From Rhizobium leguminosarum (GTDB lineage Bacteria; Pseudomonadota; Alphaproteobacteria; Rhizobiales; Rhizobiaceae), in the NCBI RefSeq assembly GCF_001652265.1, contig NZ_LWBS01000283.1:6369-70368 (forward strand): a stretch of DNA of 64,000 nucleotides, given 5' to 3'. A program made the translations under genes and the position numbers. Positions 62,862-64,000 of the stretch are shown piece after piece (the stretch's first letter is position 1; every line of letters starts with the position of its first letter). The notes below the pieces were generated by a model, which was given only the letters and a program-made list of their open reading frames with translations, did not search any database and was not told the origin of the DNA.

Positions 62862-64000
62862 ATGATCTCCGTCCGGCGTGCCGGCCACACGGTAGCCATC
62901 GACCGCTATGCTAACCGCGCTCAAGATCACGCCTCGTGTTTGCAGATGGAACGGCGTCGCAAGGGAACAGGCGTACTAATCATGGTGCCACCTAGCCGAC
63001 TGATTGAACCAGCTCTGGGTATCGGTGCCCTTCTGCTACTGACTGTTGGTTGCACACTTGTGCTTTGGCCCTTCCTGTCGGCAATCCTGTGGGCCGCAGT
63101 GATTTGTTTCTCGACCTGGCCAATCTACCGCCAATGCGAACGTGCTGTCGGGGGCTACCGAGCGCCGGCTGCCGCAGCTATGACGATATTGGTGGTCATT
63201 GTTGTGGTCGCACCGCTTGCTGTCCTCGTAACGGCGCTCGCCGACGACATAACCAAACTCGCCGGGGGAATAACGCGCGTCCTGGAGCAGGGTCCTTCCG
63301 CGCCACCAAACTGGGTGAGAGGCCTGCCGATTGTTGGCGAGAGCGTGGCTGCTTATTGGGAAAACCTCACTGACGACGCTCCTGCATTTATCGTCGAGCT
63401 CAAGAGGCTGACCGGTCCTGTCACCGATATTGCTCTCGCTGGCGGGGCAGCTTTCGGCACCGGCCTCCTCGAACTCGGGCTAAGCATATTCATCACCTTC
63501 TTTTTGTTCCTGCACGGCCGACGCATGATCAGTTTCATGCGTCAGATCAGTGAGCGCGTTGCAGGTCCTCGTGCCAAGAGGTTGCTCACGATAATCGGCA
63601 TGACCGTGAAGGGTGTCGTCTACGGAATGATCGGAACGGCCCTTGCGCAAGGCCTACTGGCTGGCATCGGTTTCTGGATCGCCGGCGTACCTCAATCGCT
63701 GTTGTTGGGCTGCCTGACCTTTGCACTGTCGTTTGTGCCCGCCGGACCACCGTTCTTGTGGGGACCGGTTGCCCTTTGGTTGCTCCTGCAAGGATCAGTA
63801 GGATGGGGCATCTTCATCGCGATCTGGGGCTTGCTTCTCGTCAGCAGCATTGACAATTTCCTTCGACCGTATTTGCTTAACCAAAACAGCAACCTACCTG
63901 TGCTGCTCGGCCTGTTTGGGCTTATTGGCGGTGTCTTGGCGTTCGGCCTGATTGGGCTTTTTCTCGGGCCGACCTTGTTGGCGGTTGCCTACAACCTTTT
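62862..64000 (+). CDS. AI-2E/PerM-family transporter-like membrane protein, 5' part
   Basis: The frame is open to the window end, so the gene is cut off. GGGAG lies 4 nt before the ATG at 62862; internal ATGs at 62946 and 62982 are alternatives. The product has the pattern of PerM/YdiK-type proteins: helices at the start (GIGALLLLTVGCTLVLWPFLSAILWAAVICF), a periplasmic part with VTALADDITKLAGGITRV, and a C-terminal helix bundle containing GMTVKGVVYGMIGTALAQGLLAGIGFWIAG and NFLRPYLL. Such proteins export autoinducer-2 or work as Na+/H+ exchangers in some bacteria; which applies here is unknown. Confidence 0.85.
   Translation, partial: MISVRRAGHTVAIDRYANRAQDHASCLQMERRRKGTGVLIMVPPSRLIEPALGIGALLLLTVGCTLVLWPFLSAILWAAVICFSTWPIYRQCERAVGGYRAPAAAAMTILVVIVVVAPLAVLVTALADDITKLAGGITRVLEQGPSAPPNWVRGLPIVGESVAAYWENLTDDAPAFIVELKRLTGPVTDIALAGGAAFGTGLLELGLSIFITFFLFLHGRRMISFMRQISERVAGPRAKRLLTIIGMTVKGVVYGMIGTALAQGLLAGIGFWIAGVPQSLLLGCLTFALSFVPAGPPFLWGPVALWLLLQGSVGWGIFIAIWGLLLVSSIDNFLRPYLLNQNSNLPVLLGLFGLIGGVLAFGLIGLFLGPTLLAVAYNL

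Overview
The window looks like chromosome of a fast-growing Rhizobium of the R. leguminosarum / R. etli type. The reasons are the high G+C codon use, the betI-betB-betA order, an Rrf2 gene next to cysH-cysD-cysN, rhizobial families such as DUF1515, DUF6894 and DUF3606, and several copies of rhizobial intergenic palindromes. This is inference; no database search was possible. No rRNA, tRNA, CRISPR array or transposase was seen.

Layout. 0-4.4 kb: the end of an MFS exporter, a quinone oxidoreductase, an EAL-CBS-GGDEF cyclic-di-GMP protein and an orphan ParD antitoxin. 4.4-9.1 kb: an HdeD-like membrane protein divergent from betI-betB-betA (choline to glycine betaine), with a perfect palindrome that should be the BetI operator. 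9.1-14.3 kb: two envelope genes and an Rrf2 regulator facing the sulfate assimilation genes cysH, cysD and cysN. 14.3-19.2 kb: single accessory genes (redoxin, GFA protein, GNAT, a LysR/quinone oxidoreductase pair and an unknown).

19.7-30.5 kb: one minus-strand block of nine genes with small gaps or overlaps that looks like a complete surface or secreted polysaccharide locus. It holds an OPX export protein, three recognisable glycosyltransferases, a DUF6492-type putative transferase, a large multi-pass GT-C or polymerase-like protein, a second membrane protein, a Wzx-type flippase and a secreted GH5 glycanase. No co-polymerase/tyrosine kinase gene is present. 31-36 kb: redox enzymes and three regulators (two LysR, one LacI). 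36-38 kb: a periplasmic HtrA/DegP-type protease.

38-44.1 kb: a run of small genes (48-147 codons), mostly unknown or DUF families, each with its own ribosome binding site and separated by long gaps, followed by a Crp/Fnr-family regulator. 45.1-50.4 kb: a prophage remnant on the minus strand with terminase small and large subunits, a P22-like portal and small phage genes, but no capsid, tail, integrase or lysis genes. It is bordered by direct and inverted repeats.

51-64 kb: an alpha/beta hydrolase, a YidB-like protein, a periplasmic protein with a DRY-rich repeat, an ArsR-SRPBCC pair, a GFA protein, a TetR-divergent OYE/SDR module, a 273-bp MITE-like element, and a LysR-divergent four-gene redox operon (DODA-type dioxygenase, glutaredoxin-like protein, DoxX, quinone oxidoreductase). 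The window ends inside an AI-2E/PerM-family membrane protein that has no stop codon here. Repeats have changed gene ends in several places: the BetI tail and the stop codons of doxX and of the small gene at 58.1 kb lie inside repeat sequence.
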